Assembly: GCA_945952105.1 (NCBI GenBank)
Contig: CAMFGZ010000019.1
Location: 52,179 to 116,178, forward strand
Length of the DNA stretch: 64,000 nt
Direction: 5' to 3'
Source: an uncultured Rhodospirillaceae bacterium
Lineage (GTDB): Bacteria > Pseudomonadota > Alphaproteobacteria > Reyranellales > Reyranellaceae
Made by a program: the position numbers and the translations under genes. The notes under the pieces are model-generated. The model made no database searches, was not told the DNA's origin, and saw only the letters and a list, made by a program, of their open reading frames with translations. Positions 37,296 to 49,207 of the stretch are shown here, piece by piece. Position 1 is the stretch's first letter. Every line of letters starts with the position of its first letter.

Positions 37296-38519
37296 ATGAA
37301 CTGGAAAGCCATGAACACACGCCGGGCCCTCGCCTTCATCTTCTGCACGGTGTCTCTCGACGTGCTGGCGCTCGGTGTGATGATCCCGGTGCTTCCGACG
37401 ATCGTGCTGGGTTTCATGGGCGGCGATACTGGCGGCGCGGCCGAAATGTTCGGCATCTTCGCGACCGTCTGGGCCCTGATGCAGTTCCTCTGCTCGCCGC
37501 TACTCGGCGCACTGTCGGACCGTTACGGCCGCCGGCCGGTCATTTTGATCTCCTGCCTGGGGCTCGGTCTCGACTACATCTTCATGGCGCTGGCGCCGTC
37601 GCTTGCGCTTCTGCTGGTCGGCCGCGTGATCTCGGGCATCACCTCGGCCACGATCGGCACCTCCTTCGCCTACATCGCCGACGTGACGAAACCGGATGAG
37701 CGCGCCAAGGCCTTCGGCCTGGTCGGCGTGGCCTTCGGACTGGGCTTCGTGGTCGGCCCGGCGATCGGCGGCCTGCTGGGCAGCGTCGATCCGCGGCTGC
37801 CATTCTGGATCTCGGCGGCGGCCTGTCTCGCCAACGCGGCGTTCGGCTGGTTCGTGCTGCCGGAATCGCTGCCGCCGGACAAGCGCATGGCATTCGCCTG
37901 GAAGCGCGCCAACCCTGTGGGGTCGCTCCGGCTGCTGGCCTCGCACCGCCAGTTGCTTGGCCTTGCCGCGGTCGACTTCCTGGGCAACTTCGCCCACCAG
38001 GTCCTGCCGGCGGTCTTCGTGCTGTACGCCGGCCATCGCTACGGCTGGGGCGAGATGACCGTAGGGCTCACCTTGGCCTTCGTCGGCATCTGCACCGCCA
38101 TTGTGCAGGGACTTCTGCTCGGGCCGATCGTCGGCCGCATCGGTTCGCGGCGGGCTCTCATCGCCGGTCTGCTGGCCGGCGCGATCGGCATGTCGATCTA
38201 CGGGTTGGCCGAGACCGGCCCGTGGTTCTGGGCCGGCGTGCCGGTGATGGCGTTCTGGGGCCTCGCCGGTCCGGCGGTGCAGGACATGATGACCCGCAGG
38301 GTCAGTGGCTCCGAGCAAGGCCAACTCCAGGGCGCCAGCTCGGCCTCGCGCAGCATCGCGGGGCTGGTCTCGCCCGGCCTGTTTGCCGTGCTGTTCGCCT
38401 GGACCATCGACACGCTGCCGGGCGCAGCCTTCCTGCTTGCGGGCCTGTTGCTGCTCGCCGCGGCCGCCGTGGCGTGGATCGCTACGTCTCGGACGCGACC
38501 CGCCGTCCAAGCTCCGTGA
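37296..38519 (+). CDS. MFS transporter, TetA-like
   Basis: The product is about 407 residues with 12 membrane helices. Motif A is LSDRYGRRPVIL, the TM1 region is LDVLALGVMIPVLPTIV and motif C follows in TM5 (LGFVVGPAIGGLLG). These place it near the TetA/Bcr drug-efflux group; no drug can be named. ATG 37296 or 37311 could be the start. Its end overlaps the next minus-strand gene by 38 nt. Confidence 0.87.
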   Translation: MNWKAMNTRRALAFIFCTVSLDVLALGVMIPVLPTIVLGFMGGDTGGAAEMFGIFATVWALMQFLCSPLLGALSDRYGRRPVILISCLGLGLDYIFMALAPSLALLLVGRVISGITSATIGTSFAYIADVTKPDERAKAFGLVGVAFGLGFVVGPAIGGLLGSVDPRLPFWISAAACLANAAFGWFVLPESLPPDKRMAFAWKRANPVGSLRLLASHRQLLGLAAVDFLGNFAHQVLPAVFVLYAGHRYGWGEMTVGLTLAFVGICTAIVQGLLLGPIVGRIGSRRALIAGLLAGAIGMSIYGLAETGPWFWAGVPVMAFWGLAGPAVQDMMTRRVSGSEQGQLQGASSASRSIAGLVSPGLFAVLFAWTIDTLPGAAFLLAGLLLLAAAAVAWIATSRTRPAVQAP

Positions 38520-38901
38520 GCTTGCAAACCATCCAGTCCGGCTTCAGCGGATTTTTGAACCAGGGCTTGGCCCAGCCTCTGTTGAGGCAAGCCTTGACAA
38601 TGGCAACATCAACGTCTTGCCCGTCAAGATCGAACAAGGGCAGCTTGCCGCCTGGCTGTGTCAGTCCGCGCCGAAGATAAAGCATCTCATGTAATGTGGG
38701 AGCTTTATCATCTAAGCCATTGTCATTAACAGAAGATATATCAAATGAACGCGCACGCAGGCGCGCGAAATCGCGATTAACCAGCACGGTTACGTCCCCC
38801 TTTGACGATACCGCAAAAGACCCCTCACCGGGCACGATACGCTCACCCGGCCAGAAACCAAATGAAATCAGAGGCTTGATACACTTTCTTACAAGGCCCA
38901 C
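38482..38901 (-). CDS. hypothetical protein
   Basis: The product is 139 residues from GTG 38901. The C-terminal third (ACLNRGWAKPWFKNPLKPDW then VCKLTELGRR) reads like a genuine folded domain, possibly winged-helix. Codons are distinctly more AT-rich than its neighbours (many TCT, GTT, GAT, TTA). I do not recognise the family. It is supported by its protein-like composition and by filling the gap before merR, but a spurious ORF cannot be excluded. Confidence 0.55.
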   Translation of the reverse strand: MGLVRKCIKPLISFGFWPGERIVPGEGSFAVSSKGDVTVLVNRDFARLRARSFDISSVNDNGLDDKAPTLHEMLYLRRGLTQPGGKLPLFDLDGQDVDVAIVKACLNRGWAKPWFKNPLKPDWMVCKLTELGRRVASET

Positions 38902-38936
38902 CCGATCTGGTGGCCTTCGAGCGCGGCAACTGCAAG

Positions 38937-38966
38937 CCCTTGAGCCGCCCCCCGGCGGCTCAAGGG
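38937..38966 (-). terminator. strong hairpin downstream of the merR-type gene
   Basis: A 13-bp perfect stem CCCTTGAGCCGCC/GGCGGCTCAAGGG with a CCCC loop lies 12 nt past the regulator stop. There is no T-run, so it is terminator-like only by position and strength. Confidence 0.5.
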
Positions 38967-38977
38967 GGCCGGGAAAG

Positions 38978-39508
38978 CTAGTGCTGCGCCTTCAGCGTGC
39001 TGCGCAACTGCGTCAGCGCCTGTTCGAGATCCTCGAGGACCGATTCGATCTCGCGACGCTTGTGGAGGTCGAGCACGGCCGCCCGCGGCGTGGTGGTCGA
39101 GGGCTGGGGGCCGGTGCGCGGCAGCGGCTGCCGGGCGGCTCCGCTCGCCATCGCCTCCGCGCGCGCCGAGACGATGCGCAGGCTTTCCAGCGCGCTCTCG
39201 GCCGCGATGTCGAGACGCTGCGCCGGCAGTCGGCCGCGGCCTTCCTTGAGAAGGCGCTGCACGCCCTTGATGGTGTAGCCGTCTTCATAGAGCAGCGTGC
39301 GAATGCGGCGCAGGAGATCGATATCCTCCGGCCTGTAATAGCGACGGCCGCCGCCCCGCTTCAGCGGGCGGACCTGGGTGAACTTGCTCTCCCAGAAACG
39401 CAGAACGTGCTGCGGCACGTCGAGCTCGGTGGCGACCTCGCTGATCGTCCGGAAAGCCTGCGCCGATTTCTCAACCCGCCTTTCGACGGTCTGAACCGAA
39501 ACGGCCAT
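38978..39508 (-). CDS. MerR-family transcriptional regulator
   Basis: The product is 176 residues. The N-terminal winged helix-turn-helix has [21 protein letters not shown] and [18 protein letters not shown], followed by a Pro/Ala-rich linker and a C-terminal coiled-coil-like helix. No metal-binding Cys cluster is seen. This regulator directly follows ihfA in many alphaproteobacteria; its targets are not known from sequence. Confidence 0.92.
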   Translation of the reverse strand: MAVSVQTVERRVEKSAQAFRTISEVATELDVPQHVLRFWESKFTQVRPLKRGGGRRYYRPEDIDLLRRIRTLLYEDGYTIKGVQRLLKEGRGRLPAQRLDIAAESALESLRIVSARAEAMASGAARQPLPRTGPQPSTTTPRAAVLDLHKRREIESVLEDLEQALTQLRSTLKAQH

Positions 39509-39529
39509 GTATTACCCCTCGTGTCCCCA

Positions 39530-39841
39530 TCAGCCCTTGTTCTCGCCGGGCGCCCCGTTGATCAGTGACTTCAGGACATTCGACGCTCGAAAGACGAGGA
39601 CTCGCCGCGGCAGGATGGGAACTTCCTGCCCGGTCTTCGGGTTGCGGCCGACCCTTTGCCCCTTGTCGCGAACGGTGAAACTCCCGAACGAGGAGATCTT
39701 CACCGATTCGCCGCGCGCCAATGCCTCCACCACCTCGGAGAGAATCGTCTCCACGAGATCGCTGGATTCGTTACGAGACAGGCCCACTTCCTGGAACACT
39801 GACTCGCTCAGATCGGCACGCGTGATAGTCCGGCCGTCCAC
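39530..39841 (-). CDS. ihfA: integration host factor alpha subunit
   Basis: The product is 103 residues of the HU/IHF fold. The N-terminal helices contain [20 protein letters not shown]. The DNA-binding arm has [20 protein letters not shown], with the intercalating Pro in the [10 protein letters not shown] segment. It bends DNA as a heterodimer with IhfB. Downstream of fabH in the conserved block. Confidence 0.96.
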   Translation of the reverse strand: MDGRTITRADLSESVFQEVGLSRNESSDLVETILSEVVEALARGESVKISSFGSFTVRDKGQRVGRNPKTGQEVPILPRRVLVFRASNVLKSLINGAPGENKG

Positions 39842-39964
39842 TCCGGTACCCCTTCTTCTCCCAGTTAATCCTTACTCTAAGGTGGGAAAGCGGTCAATAT
39901 CAGTAGGATAGCGGACGGACTTGAATCAGTGTCTGTTCACGTTCCGTTACGCCGGAATCGCGCT

Positions 39965-40936
39965 TTACCAACGAACGAGGCTCGCTCCCCAAGCCAAGCC
40001 GCCGCCGATCCCCTCCATCAGCAGCAGGTCGCCCTTCTTGATGCGGCCGTCCTTCACCGCGACGTCGAGCGCCAGCGGGATCGACGCGGCGGAAGTGTTG
40101 GCGTGCCGGTCGACAGTGACGACGACGCGCTCCGGTGGCAGGCCGAGCTTGCGACCCGTTCCGTCGATGATGCGCTTGTTGGCCTGGTGCGGCACCAGCC
40201 AGTCGATGTCCGTAGGCGCGAGGCCCGCCTTCTCCAGCACTTCGCCCACGACGGCGGCCATGTTCACCACGGCGTGCTTGAAGACCTCCTTGCCTTCCAT
40301 CCGCAGGAAGCCGGTCGTCCGTGTCGAGGAGGGTCCGCCGTCGACATAGAGGATGTCATGCTGGCGACCGTCGGAATGCAGCGCGTTGGCGAGGATGCCG
40401 CGATCGGCCGACGTGCCGGTGCCCTGCTCGCCCTTCAGCACGATCGCGCCCGCGCCATCGCCGAACAGCACGCAGGTGCCGCGATCGTCCCAGTCGAGGA
40501 TGCGCGAGAAGGTTTCCGCGCCGATCACCAGCGCGGTCGAAGCGACGCCGTTCTTGATCAGGCTGTCAGCGACGGAAACCGCATAGACGAAGCCGGCACA
40601 CACGGCCTGTACGTCGAAGGCCGCGCCGCCGGTCATGCCGAGCTCGGCCTGCACTCGGGTCGCCGTCGCGGGAAACGTCTCGTCCGGCGTCGCCGTGGCG
40701 AGCACGATCAGGTCGAGATCGGACGCCTTGAGGCCGGCATGGTCGAGTGCCCGCTGCGACGCCTTGATCGCGAGATGCGAGGTGAACTCGCCATCGGCCG
40801 CGATGTGACGCTGGCGGATGCCGGTGCGCTGCTGGATCCACTCATCGGTGGTCTCGACGGATTTGGACAGTTCTTCGTTGGTGACCACGCGCTCCGGCAA
40901 ATACGAACCACAGCCTTGGACGACTGAACGAATCAC
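39965..40936 (-). CDS. fabH: beta-ketoacyl-ACP synthase III
   Basis: The product is 323 residues. The catalytic Cys113 is in [12 protein letters not shown], the His in VPHQANKRI and the Asn in RHANTSAAS. It condenses acetyl-CoA with malonyl-ACP to start fatty acid synthesis. GTG 40936 has GGAGG 6 nt upstream and overlaps the plsX stop by 4 nt (GTGA). The longer ORF to 41554 is only a frame extension. Confidence 0.97.
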   Translation of the reverse strand: MIRSVVQGCGSYLPERVVTNEELSKSVETTDEWIQQRTGIRQRHIAADGEFTSHLAIKASQRALDHAGLKASDLDLIVLATATPDETFPATATRVQAELGMTGGAAFDVQAVCAGFVYAVSVADSLIKNGVASTALVIGAETFSRILDWDDRGTCVLFGDGAGAIVLKGEQGTGTSADRGILANALHSDGRQHDILYVDGGPSSTRTTGFLRMEGKEVFKHAVVNMAAVVGEVLEKAGLAPTDIDWLVPHQANKRIIDGTGRKLGLPPERVVVTVDRHANTSAASIPLALDVAVKDGRIKKGDLLLMEGIGGGLAWGASLVRW

Positions 40937-42009
40937 GCGGTTCCTCCGGTGGCCTGCAGCGAGGCAGCCGGAGCCTCGGGTGCCGAGGTGATCTCGCGCA
41001 GCCGGGCCAGGCCCTCGACAAGCTTGCTCTTGTATTCGTAACGGACGAGATCGACGGCGACGCCGATCGCATAAGCAAAGCCCAGCGCGTCCGTGCCGCC
41101 GTGGCTCTTCACGCAGACCCCGTTGAGACCGAGGAAGACACCGCCGTTGTAACGACGGGGGTCGACACGCATGCGCAGCTTGGACCACGCCCCCGAAGCG
41201 AACAGATAGCCCAGCTTGGCCAGGGTCGAGGTTCGGAACGCGTCGCGCACGAACTGGGTGTACAGCTTCGCCGTGCCCTCGATCGCCTTCAGGGCGACGT
41301 TGCCGGTGAAGCCGTCGGTAACGATGACATCGGCCACGCCGGCGCCGATATCGTTGCCCTCGACGAAGCCGTGGAACGAGACGGGAGAGTCTTCGCGGCG
41401 CAGCCAGGCTGCGGCCTGCCGCACTTCCTCGTGGCCCTTGAGTTCCTCGGAGCCGACGTTCAGCAACCCGACCTTCGGCTTGTCGAGCCCGAGCAGGATC
41501 TGCGCGAAGACGCTTCCCATCACGGCAAACTGCGCGAGATTGTCGGCATCGCATTCGAGGTTGGCGCCGAGATCGAGCATGACGCTCTCGCCGCGCGCGG
41601 TCGGCATGAACGAAGCGAGCGCCGGACGATCAGCGCCGTCGAGCATGCGCATCGCGAACATCGAAATGGCCAGCAGGGCGCCGGTGTTGCCGGCCGACAC
41701 GACGGTATCGGCGCGGCCCTGCGCTGCCGCTTCCACGGCCATCCACATGCTGGACTTGCGCCGGCGGCGCAGCGCGAAGGACGGCTTGTCCTCGGCCAGC
41801 ACCGCGTCCTCCGCAGGCACGATCTCCAGCACCTGCGAGAGACCCTTGCGCTTGTCGACCAGCGCCTTCAGCCGGGCTTCGTCGCCGAACAGCAGGAACG
41901 AGGTGCCGGGATAACGCTCGCGGGCGATGTCGGCGCCGTTCACCACGACGTCGGGAGCATGGTCGCCGCCCATGCCATCGAGCGCGAGTACGATCTTGCC
42001 CGTACTCAC
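40933..42009 (-). CDS. plsX: phosphate acyltransferase PlsX
   Basis: The product is 358 residues. Motifs are [12 protein letters not shown] at the start, [15 protein letters not shown], and [19 protein letters not shown]. It converts acyl-ACP to acyl-phosphate for phospholipid synthesis. It sits between rpmF and fabH, its conserved position. Confidence 0.97.
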   Translation of the reverse strand: MSTGKIVLALDGMGGDHAPDVVVNGADIARERYPGTSFLLFGDEARLKALVDKRKGLSQVLEIVPAEDAVLAEDKPSFALRRRRKSSMWMAVEAAAQGRADTVVSAGNTGALLAISMFAMRMLDGADRPALASFMPTARGESVMLDLGANLECDADNLAQFAVMGSVFAQILLGLDKPKVGLLNVGSEELKGHEEVRQAAAWLRREDSPVSFHGFVEGNDIGAGVADVIVTDGFTGNVALKAIEGTAKLYTQFVRDAFRTSTLAKLGYLFASGAWSKLRMRVDPRRYNGGVFLGLNGVCVKSHGGTDALGFAYAIGVAVDLVRYEYKSKLVEGLARLREITSAPEAPAASLQATGGTA

Positions 42010-42061
42010 CGCCCTTCTCCGACTGTCGAGCGCCAGCCCATCGCCGGCAGCGGGCTTCGGA

Positions 42062-42256
42062 CTACTTCTCGGCCGACGCGGCGTCGGCCAGGACGGGCAT
42101 GTCCTCGCGATAGTAGCCGCAATGCGAGCAGACCATGTGCGGCCGCTTCAGCTCGCCGCAGTTCTTGCATTCCATGTATGCCATCGTCGGCAGCGCATGA
42201 TGCGCGCGACGCATGTTGCGGCGGGACTTAGATACCTTTTTCTTGGGAACTGCCAT
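42062..42256 (-). CDS. rpmF: 50S ribosomal protein L32
   Basis: The product is 64 residues. [20 protein letters not shown] is the canonical start, followed by the CxxC...CxxC-like segment [20 protein letters not shown]. Component of the large subunit; upstream of plsX as usual. Confidence 0.98.
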   Translation of the reverse strand: MAVPKKKVSKSRRNMRRAHHALPTMAYMECKNCGELKRPHMVCSHCGYYREDMPVLADAASAEK

Positions 42257-42309
42257 GACGATCTCCAGGACGAGGGCTCTACCCGCTTTCGCAAGCAGGC
42301 CGTGCCCCC

Positions 42310-42341
42310 AAAAAAGCTGCAGCCGCGCTCTACAGGCGCGG
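42310..42341 (-). terminator. weak hairpin with T-run between yceD and rpmF
   Basis: On the minus strand a 6-bp stem CCGCGC/GCGCGG is followed after 7 nt by TTTTTT. It may partly end yceD transcripts or act as an attenuator before rpmF. Confidence 0.3.
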
Positions 42342-42384
42342 CGGGCGGCATTCTCTAGCCAAAACGTTTCACGACCGCAACAGT

Positions 42385-42969
42385 TTAGCGGTCACGCCGG
42401 GGCTTGTCCCTCAGGGCGGCCAGACCGGCGAATGGATGCCGCCGCGGCTCGGGCGTGGCCCGACGGGCACCGCCCTTGGCCTTGGGCAGCACGTCTTCCA
42501 GCTTGATACCGGGTCGCCTTGGGTACGGATCGGCGGTCAGGGACAGTTGCTCCGCCGCTATTTCGCCGACATCGAGCATATTTCCAGTGAGAGGCTCGGG
42601 CGCATCCCCCTGGGCATTAAGCAGCGCCTCGCCGCTTTCGGGATCGAGGTCCTCGGTCACGTGCTCGGCGAAAACCAGCCGGAAGGCGTCGTCGAGTTCC
42701 TGGGTCACGGGATCGAGGCTGAGGATGCAGGCCTGAACGATCCGGCCCTTGAGACGCCCCTCGACCACCACCTGTCCGCCGGGCTTGCGGTCCACCGTCA
42801 CCCGCGCGGAGAAGGCCGGCAGCCCGAGAAAGCCAAACCGCTTGGCAAGCGCAGCCCGCTCGCTCTCGCTGGTCGTGATTTCGAGCGCCGCCCCATTGGG
42901 GCCCAGCTTGTCCAGATCGACGACTCTCTCGATCTCAGATTTTATCATCTTTCCAGTATCTTGCGACAT
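42385..42969 (-). CDS. yceD: YceD/DUF177 family protein
   Basis: The product is 194 residues. [23 protein letters not shown] is the family's conserved Cys-containing segment, and an acidic stretch DLDPESGE follows. The family is linked to 23S rRNA maturation and always sits before rpmF. It follows the ubiquinol-cytochrome c chaperone gene by 9 nt. Confidence 0.93.
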   Translation of the reverse strand: MSQDTGKMIKSEIERVVDLDKLGPNGAALEITTSESERAALAKRFGFLGLPAFSARVTVDRKPGGQVVVEGRLKGRIVQACILSLDPVTQELDDAFRLVFAEHVTEDLDPESGEALLNAQGDAPEPLTGNMLDVGEIAAEQLSLTADPYPRRPGIKLEDVLPKAKGGARRATPEPRRHPFAGLAALRDKPRRDR

Positions 42970-42978
42970 TTTTCTAAA

Positions 42979-43473
42979 TCACTTTATCAAGTCGTTTCGC
43001 GCCGTGGCGGCAAGCGATCGGGCATACTCGCGGACATATTCCTCAAGGCGAGCGAGTTGCTGCGGATCCTCTGGCGACCTACCGCCATAGGCATTGCGGC
43101 GCAAGGCCTCGGCAAGCGGCGTAGGACCGTCGTTCAAGGCTTCGCGATAGGCAAGCGCCCTGCCATGCAATCCTTCCGCCATGACCTTGATGCGGCGCCC
43201 CACACCCAGGTCCTGGATACCGATCTCGCGCAGCGTCAAATCCAGATGCTTGAACATGGCGTCGAAGAAGGCCTGGGCCACGACCTCGCCATCGGGCTCT
43301 CGGCGCAGGCGATCGATCATCAGGGCGGCGTGCAGGGCCAGCGCATCGAAGCGGCCGTCGAGCGTGTCCGGGATGCCGCATGCCTCGAACAGCTCGGCCG
43401 CGCGCGCCTGCTCGCCCACGCGCTTGTACACGGCTGCGGCGAAATCATCCTCGGGCTTGCGGCGGCGGAACAC
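42979..43473 (-). CDS. ubiquinol-cytochrome c chaperone (CBP3-like)
   Basis: The product is 164 residues. It matches the CBP3/UQCC1 domain with HAALMIDRLRREPDGEVVAQ and FKHLDLTLREIGIQDLGVGR. The family helps assemble cytochrome b of the bc1 complex. It is the first gene of the yceD-rpmF-plsX-fabH-ihfA block and diverges from bamE. Confidence 0.93.
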   Translation of the reverse strand: MFRRRKPEDDFAAAVYKRVGEQARAAELFEACGIPDTLDGRFDALALHAALMIDRLRREPDGEVVAQAFFDAMFKHLDLTLREIGIQDLGVGRRIKVMAEGLHGRALAYREALNDGPTPLAEALRRNAYGGRSPEDPQQLARLEEYVREYARSLAATARNDLIK

Positions 43474-43573
43474 GGGCTACTCCTCCCCAACTCGTCACAG
43501 AGCGACAGGTTGACCCCGCGCCTTCGTCACGACATCTTGCAGTCCCTCTTCCCGCAAAGCCAAGAAGCAGTCC

Positions 43574-44062
43574 ATGCGTCGCACCGCCCCGCTCGCCCTC
43601 GTTGGCGCCCTTGCCGTCTCTGCCGCCCTTGCCGTGGGTGGCTGCGAGGACACCGTAGACCAGCGCGGCTTCGCCGCGACTCCCGGTTCGGTGGAGAAGC
43701 TCGAAGTCGGCGCGCAGAGCCGCGAGGACGTCGTCCGCCTGATCGGATCGCCCTCGGCCGTCGCCACCTTCAATCCGAACATCTGGTACTACATCAGTGA
43801 AACCCAGGTGTACTGGGCCTACACCAAGCCCAGGATCGTCGAGCAGAAGGTGATGCAGGTCACGTTCAACGACTCGGGCCGCATCGAAGCCATCAAGAAC
43901 TACGGCCTCAAGGACGCACAGGACATTCAGATGGTCCAGCGCGTCACGCCGACCTCGGGCAAGGAGCTCACGATCCTCGAGCAGATCCTGGGCAATGTCG
44001 GCCGCTTCAGCGGACCAAAGAAGGAAACCGCGCCCGGCGCGCCGACGAGCGGCGGCATCTGA
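43574..44062 (+). CDS. bamE: outer membrane protein assembly factor BamE (SmpA/OmlA)
   Basis: The product is 162 residues. A lipoprotein signal with lipobox VGGC (Cys24) anchors it, and the SmpA domain has LEVGAQSREDVVRLIGSPSAV and WYYISETQ. It is a BAM complex lipoprotein at the outer membrane inner face. Divergent from the chaperone gene and closed by a strong terminator. Confidence 0.95.
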   Translation: MRRTAPLALVGALAVSAALAVGGCEDTVDQRGFAATPGSVEKLEVGAQSREDVVRLIGSPSAVATFNPNIWYYISETQVYWAYTKPRIVEQKVMQVTFNDSGRIEAIKNYGLKDAQDIQMVQRVTPTSGKELTILEQILGNVGRFSGPKKETAPGAPTSGGI

Positions 44063-44125
44063 CGCTTCACGGCTGCCGGGGAACCTTCCCGGGACGAGCC
44101 TGCCGGACGCGACCGGCACAAAGAA

Positions 44126-44160
44126 AAAGCCCCGGTCCTTCGACCGGGGCTTTCCTTTTG
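44126..44160. terminator. bidirectional rho-independent terminator between bamE and hppA
   Basis: A 12-bp perfect stem AAAGCCCCGGTC/GACCGGGGCTTT with CTTC loop. CCTTTTG follows on the plus strand and TTTTTCTTT on the minus strand, so it serves both convergent genes. Confidence 0.93.
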
Positions 44161-44176
44161 AGGTCGCTGCCTCTGG

Positions 44177-46282
<2,106 letters not shown>

Positions 46283-46433
46283 TTTTCCTAACCTATTGTT
46301 TTTTCAGCGCTTCTAGCGCATCGCAGCCTGAAGCATGATCTCCCCCCGGCGCGAGGCGCGCGAAAAATGGCATGCCGGCCGGGCCGGCGCAACTCGGAGG
46401 TGGAAAAAGCCCCGTCGCGTCAAAGGCTTGGCG

Positions 46434-47666
46434 TCAGGCGCGTGAAGGATGCCGCAAGCGGAAGACGGTGACGACGACCAGGGCGACCAGCACCATGGCC
46501 AGCGCCACGTAGTTCAGCGCCGCCCAGCCCTTGAGCTCCAGCACGACGCTGGCCATCAGGCTGGAAACGGTGGTGACGCCAAACACCATGAAATCGTTGA
46601 AGGCCTGCGCCTTGCCCCGCTCCGCCGAGCGGTAGGTGGTGGTGAGGAGCGTGGTGGCGCCGACGAACAGGAAGTTCCAGCCCACGCCGTTCAGGCTGAG
46701 GGCCCCCCGGAAGTGCCATTCGGTGACGCCCATGAGCGCGACCACCACGCCGGCCACCAGAAGCACGATGCCGGCGCTCATGATGTTGAAGATCCCGAAC
46801 CGCGAGATCAGATGGCCGGTGAAGAAGGACGGGATGAACATGCCCATCACGTGCACAAAGATCGTCACCGGGGCCTCTGTCGCCTTGAGGCCGCACTGCA
46901 CGATGGCCAGCGGCGACGCCGCCATCACGAAAGACATGACGCCGAAGGCGATCATCGCGCCGGCGCAGGCCACCATGTAGGCAGGCTGGGTCACGATCTC
47001 GAACAGGGTCCGCTGCGGGCCGGCCGCCTCCTCCGACTTCACCTGCGGGAATTCGATGAAGCCCAGCACGATGAAGACGAGGACGTGGATGACGATGACG
47101 GAGACGAAGCTCGCCTGGAAGAGTGGTTGCCAGAGATCGGGGGTGAACCGTGCCAGGGTCGGCCCGACGATGCCGGCCAGCACGCCCCCCGCGGTGACGT
47201 AGGAAATCGCCTGCGCGCGATAGGCACCGGGGGCCAGCTCGACCGCGGCAAACCGGTAGAGCTGCATGTTGGCGATGCCGTATCCCAGGAACAGGCCTCC
47301 CACGCACATCACCGGAAAGCTGCCGAGGCCGAGCCCGATCGCCGCCAGCGAAGAGCCGATCATGCCCATCAGCGAGCCGCTGCGGAAACCGAACTTCCGG
47401 CCACGGCGCATCATCAGCAGCGAAGCCGGAAACACCGACAGCATGACTCCGAGATGCTGCATGGTGACCGGCAGATTGGCCCACATACGCATGTCGGGAG
47501 AAACGATGGTCAGTACGGCCAGCGCCGACGAGGCGAACATCAAGGTGTTGCTGCTCTGCGTGAGAGCCTGGCAGATCGCCAGCAGAGCGATGTTGCGCAT
47601 GGACCGACGCGGCATACCGCCGTTCGAAGCCGCGGGCGATTCCGTCACCTTGATCGATCCGTCCAT
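46434..47666 (-). CDS. MFS transporter
   Basis: The product is 410 residues with 12 membrane helices, including the loop SLLMMRRGRKFGFRSGSLMG after TM2. The N-terminal cytoplasmic segment is basic (MPRRSMRNIALLA). Substrate unknown. It lies between thiL and hppA and has no obvious partner. Confidence 0.87.
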   Translation of the reverse strand: MDGSIKVTESPAASNGGMPRRSMRNIALLAICQALTQSSNTLMFASSALAVLTIVSPDMRMWANLPVTMQHLGVMLSVFPASLLMMRRGRKFGFRSGSLMGMIGSSLAAIGLGLGSFPVMCVGGLFLGYGIANMQLYRFAAVELAPGAYRAQAISYVTAGGVLAGIVGPTLARFTPDLWQPLFQASFVSVIVIHVLVFIVLGFIEFPQVKSEEAAGPQRTLFEIVTQPAYMVACAGAMIAFGVMSFVMAASPLAIVQCGLKATEAPVTIFVHVMGMFIPSFFTGHLISRFGIFNIMSAGIVLLVAGVVVALMGVTEWHFRGALSLNGVGWNFLFVGATTLLTTTYRSAERGKAQAFNDFMVFGVTTVSSLMASVVLELKGWAALNYVALAMVLVALVVVTVFRLRHPSRA

Positions 47667-47743
47667 TGGGCCGGCACTGTAGTCGCGCGCACCGCCCGAG
47701 CTATGGCGTGCGGCGCAGTGCAGCTATGAGCAGGTGTAGTTTA

Positions 47744-48730
47744 CTAGAAGTGAACGTATCCCTTGCGCGGAGCCGCCACGGACGCACCGCCCGCCGTCAG
47801 CCTGACATCGTCCCCGCGGGCGAAGCGTCCGATGCGCGTGACCTTCACGCCAGCGGCACGGGCCACCACCTCCAGAGCCGTGGTCTTGCGAGCCGGCACT
47901 GCCATCAAGAGTTCGTAGTCGTCACCTCCGCCCAGGACATTGGCCCAAAGACGGGGATTGGCTGCAACCGCTTCGCGTCCCGCAGCCGATAGAGGGACGT
48001 CGTCCCTCTCGATGGTCACGGCCAGCCCGGACGCCTGGCCGATGTGCGCGGCATCGGCCAGCAAGCCGTCCGAAACATCGGCCGACGCCGTCGCGATGCC
48101 GAGCAGGCGCGGACCGAGAGTGGAACGCGGTCGCGGCAGACGATAGCGATCCTCGAGAGAGGCGCGCTGTCGTGCCGTGAGGTCACGCAATCCGCCCTTC
48201 GCCGCGAGCAGACCGAGTGCGCCATCGCCGATCGTGCCGCTGACCCAAAGCTCGTCCCCTGCCCGCGCACCGCCGCGGCTCAACCCCTTGCCGCGCGCGA
48301 CGCGGCCGAAGGCGGTTATCGTTATGGTGAGAGGCCCGGGCGTCACGACCGTATCGCCGCCGCACAGCACGATGCCATAGCGTCGCTGGTCGGCGGCAAG
48401 GCCCTTGGCGAACCCCGAGACCCAAGTTTCCTTCCAGTTCGACGGAAGCGCGAGCGAGAGCTGATAGACGAAGGGCGTCGAACCGCCGGCCGCAAGGTCG
48501 GACAGGCACACGCGCAATGCCTTGCTGGCCACCCGCTGCGGCATGTCGTCGGCCAGGAAATGGACGCCGGCGACGATCGTGTCGGTCTTCACGACGAGGT
48601 CGTGCCGCGCATCGGCGGCGAGGAAGGCATTGTCGCTCCGAAGACCGTCCGCGCCCCTGAAGCCGCGGGCGAGCGGCGCGAAGTAGCGAGCGATCAGTTC
48701 GAACTCGCCGACCCGCTTCGGCCGCGCCAT
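47744..48730 (-). CDS. thiL: thiamine-monophosphate kinase
   Basis: The product is 328 residues of the ThiL/PurM fold. FELIARYFAPLARG, VKTDTIVAGVHFLAD, and ASKALRVCLSDLAAGG (metal/phosphate site) are diagnostic. It phosphorylates thiamine phosphate to the diphosphate. Last gene of the nrdR-rib-nusB-thiL chain, 6 nt after nusB. Confidence 0.95.
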   Translation of the reverse strand: MARPKRVGEFELIARYFAPLARGFRGADGLRSDNAFLAADARHDLVVKTDTIVAGVHFLADDMPQRVASKALRVCLSDLAAGGSTPFVYQLSLALPSNWKETWVSGFAKGLAADQRRYGIVLCGGDTVVTPGPLTITITAFGRVARGKGLSRGGARAGDELWVSGTIGDGALGLLAAKGGLRDLTARQRASLEDRYRLPRPRSTLGPRLLGIATASADVSDGLLADAAHIGQASGLAVTIERDDVPLSAAGREAVAANPRLWANVLGGGDDYELLMAVPARKTTALEVVARAAGVKVTRIGRFARGDDVRLTAGGASVAAPRKGYVHF

Positions 48731-48736
48731 GGCGGC

Positions 48737-49207
48737 CTACTTCTGGTCGGCCGGCCGCGCCTGGCGCGCCACGCGGTCGAGAACGGAGTTGATGAAGCTC
48801 GGTTCGCCCTTGTCGTAGAAGGCATGAGCGATCTCGACATATTCGTTGATGGCCACGCGCAACGGCACATCGCCCCGATGGACGAGCTCGTAGGCGCCGG
48901 CGAGCAGGATGGCGCGGACCAGGCGATCGACGCGCGCCCAGGTCCAGTCCTTCGCCAGCGACGCCGTCACGATCGCCTCCAGGGCATCCCTGTTGGTCGT
49001 GGTGCCCTCGACAACGTCCTTGAAGAGCGGCCGGTCGGCATCGCGGCGCATGCCGCCCTCACCGGCCTCGCCGGTGCGAACCTTCAGGAACTGCTCGATG
49101 ATGTCCGCCGGGGCGTCCTGCCCCTCCTGCCATTGATAGAGCGCCTGCACCGCCGCCAGCCGGGCGGCCTGGCGACGGCTGGGCACGGCCGGCTTGGCGT
49201 CGCTCAC
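48737..49207 (-). CDS. nusB: transcription antitermination factor NusB
   Basis: The product is 156 residues, all-helical. RRQAARLAAVQALYQWQ opens the domain, and RLVRAILLAGAYELVHRGDVPLRVAINEYVEIAHAF is the signature region. It acts with NusE in rRNA antitermination. Its ATG overlaps the ribH stop by 4 nt. Confidence 0.96.
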   Translation of the reverse strand: MSDAKPAVPSRRQAARLAAVQALYQWQEGQDAPADIIEQFLKVRTGEAGEGGMRRDADRPLFKDVVEGTTTNRDALEAIVTASLAKDWTWARVDRLVRAILLAGAYELVHRGDVPLRVAINEYVEIAHAFYDKGEPSFINSVLDRVARQARPADQK

